Origin: Ruminiclostridium sp.
GTDB lineage: Bacteria > Bacillota > Clostridia > Oscillospirales > Oscillospiraceae
Length of the DNA stretch: 15,659 nucleotides
Assembly (NCBI GenBank): GCA_021442645.1
Contig: JABUSR010000262.1
Location: forward strand, 1-15,659
Direction: 5' to 3'
Numbering within the stretch: position 1 is the stretch's first letter; each line of letters begins with the position of its first letter. Made by a program: the position numbers and the translations under genes. Positions 14,180 to 15,659 of this stretch are shown here, one piece after another. Under the pieces are notes generated by a model. The model did no database searches and was not told the origin of the DNA. It saw nothing but the letters and a program-made list of their open reading frames with translations.

Positions 14180-15205
14180 ATGGATCCCATTTTCGTGAAA
14201 ATCGCGGTGGCTGCTGTCCTAGGCTTTGTCATCAGTGCGGCGCTGGGCAAGGGAGTAATCCCAGCCCTGCGTAGGCTGAAGGCCGGCCAGTCCATCAAGG
14301 AGGATGGCCCTACCTGGCATATGTCGAAACAGGGCACCCCCACTATGGGGGGGGTGATGTTTATCGCATCTACCATCATTGTGGTGCTGGCGTGCAACGC
14401 CTCGGCCATCCTGAACGGGGATTTCACCGCTGTGCTCGTCCTGCTGTTTGCCCTAGTGTTTGGCGTCATTGGTTTTATCGACGACTACGCCAAGGTGAAG
14501 AAAAAGCAGAATACAGGCCTCTCCGCCAGCCAGAAGTTTTTGCTCCAGCTGGTGGCGGCTATCCTGTTTATTGTGCTCCTGCGCAACACCGGCATCCTCT
14601 CTCCCAACCTCTATGTGCCTTTCTTCGGGGTGGAGTGGAAACTACCCTGGGTGGTGTACATGATTTTCGCTGCCTTTGTTATCGTGGGTTGCGTCAATGC
14701 GGTGAACATCACCGACGGGGTGGACGGACTGGCTGCCGGCGTTACCATGCCGGTGTGCGCTTTCTTCGTGGCTGCCTTCGCCTATGCCGACCTGTATTGG
14801 GATCGCCCCGGCAGCACCGGTATGACCGTCTTTGCTGCGGCGCTCTTCGGTGGGTTGGCTGGGTTCTTGGTATATAATTTTCACCCTGCTAAGGTTTTTA
14901 TGGGGGACACGGGTTCCCTGTTTTTGGGCGGTGCGGTCTGCGGTATGGCCTTCGCCTTGGATCTGCCGCTGATTCTCATCCTGGTGGGGATTATCTACAT
15001 TGCGGAGACCCTGTCTGATATCATCCAGGTGGCCTATTTCAAGGCCACCCACGGCAAGCGGATTTTCCGTATGGCTCCCCTCCATCACCACTTCGAGATG
15101 GGTGGCTGGAGCGAATCTAAGCTGTTTTTCGTTTTTTCCGGCATCACGCTGGTGTGCTGCGTGGTGGCCTTTTTCGGTGCCGTTGGGAGAGTCCCGGTTC
15201 TGTGA
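14180..15205 (+). CDS. mraY: Phospho-N-acetylmuramoyl-pentapeptide transferase MraY
   Basis: MraY joins UDP-MurNAc-pentapeptide to undecaprenyl phosphate at the inner face of the membrane to form lipid I, the first membrane step of peptidoglycan synthesis. The 341-residue, multi-helix protein shows all hallmark loops: KQGTPTMGG (50-58), the catalytic DDYAK (101-105), NAVNITDGVDGLAAG (173-187), FMGDTGS (240-246) and APLHHHFEMGGW (299-310). About ten hydrophobic helices fit the family fold. The ATG at 14180 is preceded by GGAGG at a nine-base distance; a TTG 18 bases upstream in frame is rejected because it lies before that site. murE and murF, which usually precede it, are absent, and murD, which usually follows, is absent as well. 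The gap before it carries a hairpin, a -10 box and a possible structured leader, so separate regulation is possible. Confidence 0.97.
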   Translation: MDPIFVKIAVAAVLGFVISAALGKGVIPALRRLKAGQSIKEDGPTWHMSKQGTPTMGGVMFIASTIIVVLACNASAILNGDFTAVLVLLFALVFGVIGFIDDYAKVKKKQNTGLSASQKFLLQLVAAILFIVLLRNTGILSPNLYVPFFGVEWKLPWVVYMIFAAFVIVGCVNAVNITDGVDGLAAGVTMPVCAFFVAAFAYADLYWDRPGSTGMTVFAAALFGGLAGFLVYNFHPAKVFMGDTGSLFLGGAVCGMAFALDLPLILILVGIIYIAETLSDIIQVAYFKATHGKRIFRMAPLHHHFEMGGWSESKLFFVFSGITLVCCVVAFFGAVGRVPVL

Positions 15206-15249
15206 GACGGTGCCTTGAACTGCTGTAAAAACAATGGGAGGTGAGACCT

Positions 15250-15659
15250 GTGGCGAGATTGCTGAAGCGGCCGATCAGAAGAAAGGTCGGGGTAGAACAG
15301 GCACCGATCGAGCGGAACAAGCAGAAGAGCGTAGGAGGCATGGATATGCCATTCCTGCTGCTGACAATCTTGCTGGTGGTAATCGGCCTGGTTATGCTGC
15401 TGTCGGCCTCCTATCCGTCGGCCTATTATGACATCCGACACATCACCGGCGGGGATGCTTTTTACTACTTCAAACGTCAGAGCGTGTTTGCCCTGCTGGG
15501 CTTTGCTGTTCTGTATTTCGTCTCCCGGCTGAATTACCGGGGGCTTCAGGGCCTGGCACTGACCATCCTGCTGCTGGCCTTTGTACTCATGCTGGCTGTC
15601 AAGGTGCCCGGCCTGGGACACTCGGCCAACGGGGCCACACGTTGGCTGAAGTATCCCAT
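15250..15659 (+). CDS. ftsW: SEDS peptidoglycan polymerase FtsW/SpoVE, N-terminal part (runs off window)
   Basis: SEDS proteins (FtsW, RodA, SpoVE) are membrane glycosyltransferases that polymerise lipid II with a class B PBP partner, here probably the PBP encoded upstream. The 136 visible residues have a basic tail (1-30), helix 1 MPFLLLTILLVVIGLVML (33-50) followed by LSAS, further helices at about 76-93 and 100-118, and the conserved ANGATRWL segment (126-133). GTG at 15250 is chosen because GGGAGG lies eight bases upstream, 44 bases after the mraY stop. An alternative ATG at 15346 also has a GGAGG at good distance and would remove the basic tail. The rest of the gene is outside the window, so FtsW versus SpoVE cannot be decided; position in the dcw cluster suits either. 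Confidence 0.93.
   Translation, partial: MARLLKRPIRRKVGVEQAPIERNKQKSVGGMDMPFLLLTILLVVIGLVMLLSASYPSAYYDIRHITGGDAFYYFKRQSVFALLGFAVLYFVSRLNYRGLQGLALTILLLAFVLMLAVKVPGLGHSANGATRWLKYP

Noticed and set aside
1..15659. Defence system, prophage, insertion sequence, CRISPR or RNA gene
   Set aside because: Every substantial coding region is a core housekeeping family or a small local gene. No transposase, integrase, repeat-spacer array, or tRNA/rRNA-like segment was seen.

Overview
The window reads as chromosomal housekeeping DNA from a GC-rich member of the Firmicutes, class Clostridia. The best guess is the Oscillospiraceae (Flavonifractor, Lawsonibacter or Intestinimonas-like). This rests on inference: the gene orders phoH-ybeY-era-recO and rsmH-ftsL-PBP-mraY-ftsW, strong GGAGG-type ribosome sites, an HPr with both His15 and Ser46, a two-PASTA class B PBP, and strong G/C preference at third codon positions. 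No mobile element, CRISPR array, tRNA or rRNA was seen. Genes are tightly packed and all but one lie on the + strand. No gene-free stretch exceeds 300 bases; the longest, 9726-9968, holds two divergent promoters and nested inverted repeats.

Region 1 (1-5357) is an RNA/ribosome and DNA-maintenance operon: the 3' end of a PhoH-family ATPase, a single open frame joining the rRNA endonuclease YbeY to the ribosome-assembly GTPase Era, recO, and mutS2. The YbeY-Era fusion is the most unusual item in the window. In Bacillus-type genomes these are separate genes, usually with dgkA and cdd between them.

Region 2 (5361-5802) is a self-contained HPr (ptsH) unit. It has a good sigma-A promoter with an extended -10, a strong Rho-independent terminator, and codon use less GC-rich than its neighbours, as expected of a highly expressed gene.

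Region 3 (5843-9367) carries uvrC, rsmD, coaD and a conserved-looking coiled-coil protein, closed by a perfect 10-bp terminator hairpin. An exact-consensus promoter (TTGACA, 16 bp, TATAAT, with the extended-10 TG) lies inside the rsmD coding region. It probably gives coaD and the coiled-coil gene their own transcription.

Region 4 (9435-15659) is the division and cell-wall (dcw) cluster: rsmH, an FtsL-like protein, a class B PBP (FtsI/PBP2B or SpoVD), mraY and the start of an ftsW/spoVE SEDS gene. It is contracted: mraZ is missing in front, and murE, murF and murD are missing from their usual positions. A small three-helix membrane protein is encoded divergently upstream. The junctions hold several RNA-hairpin candidates, notably a 14-bp stem between ftsL and the PBP gene and a hairpin plus structured leader before mraY. 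Together these genes make lipid I (MraY), build septal peptidoglycan (FtsW with the PBP) and stabilise the divisome (FtsL).
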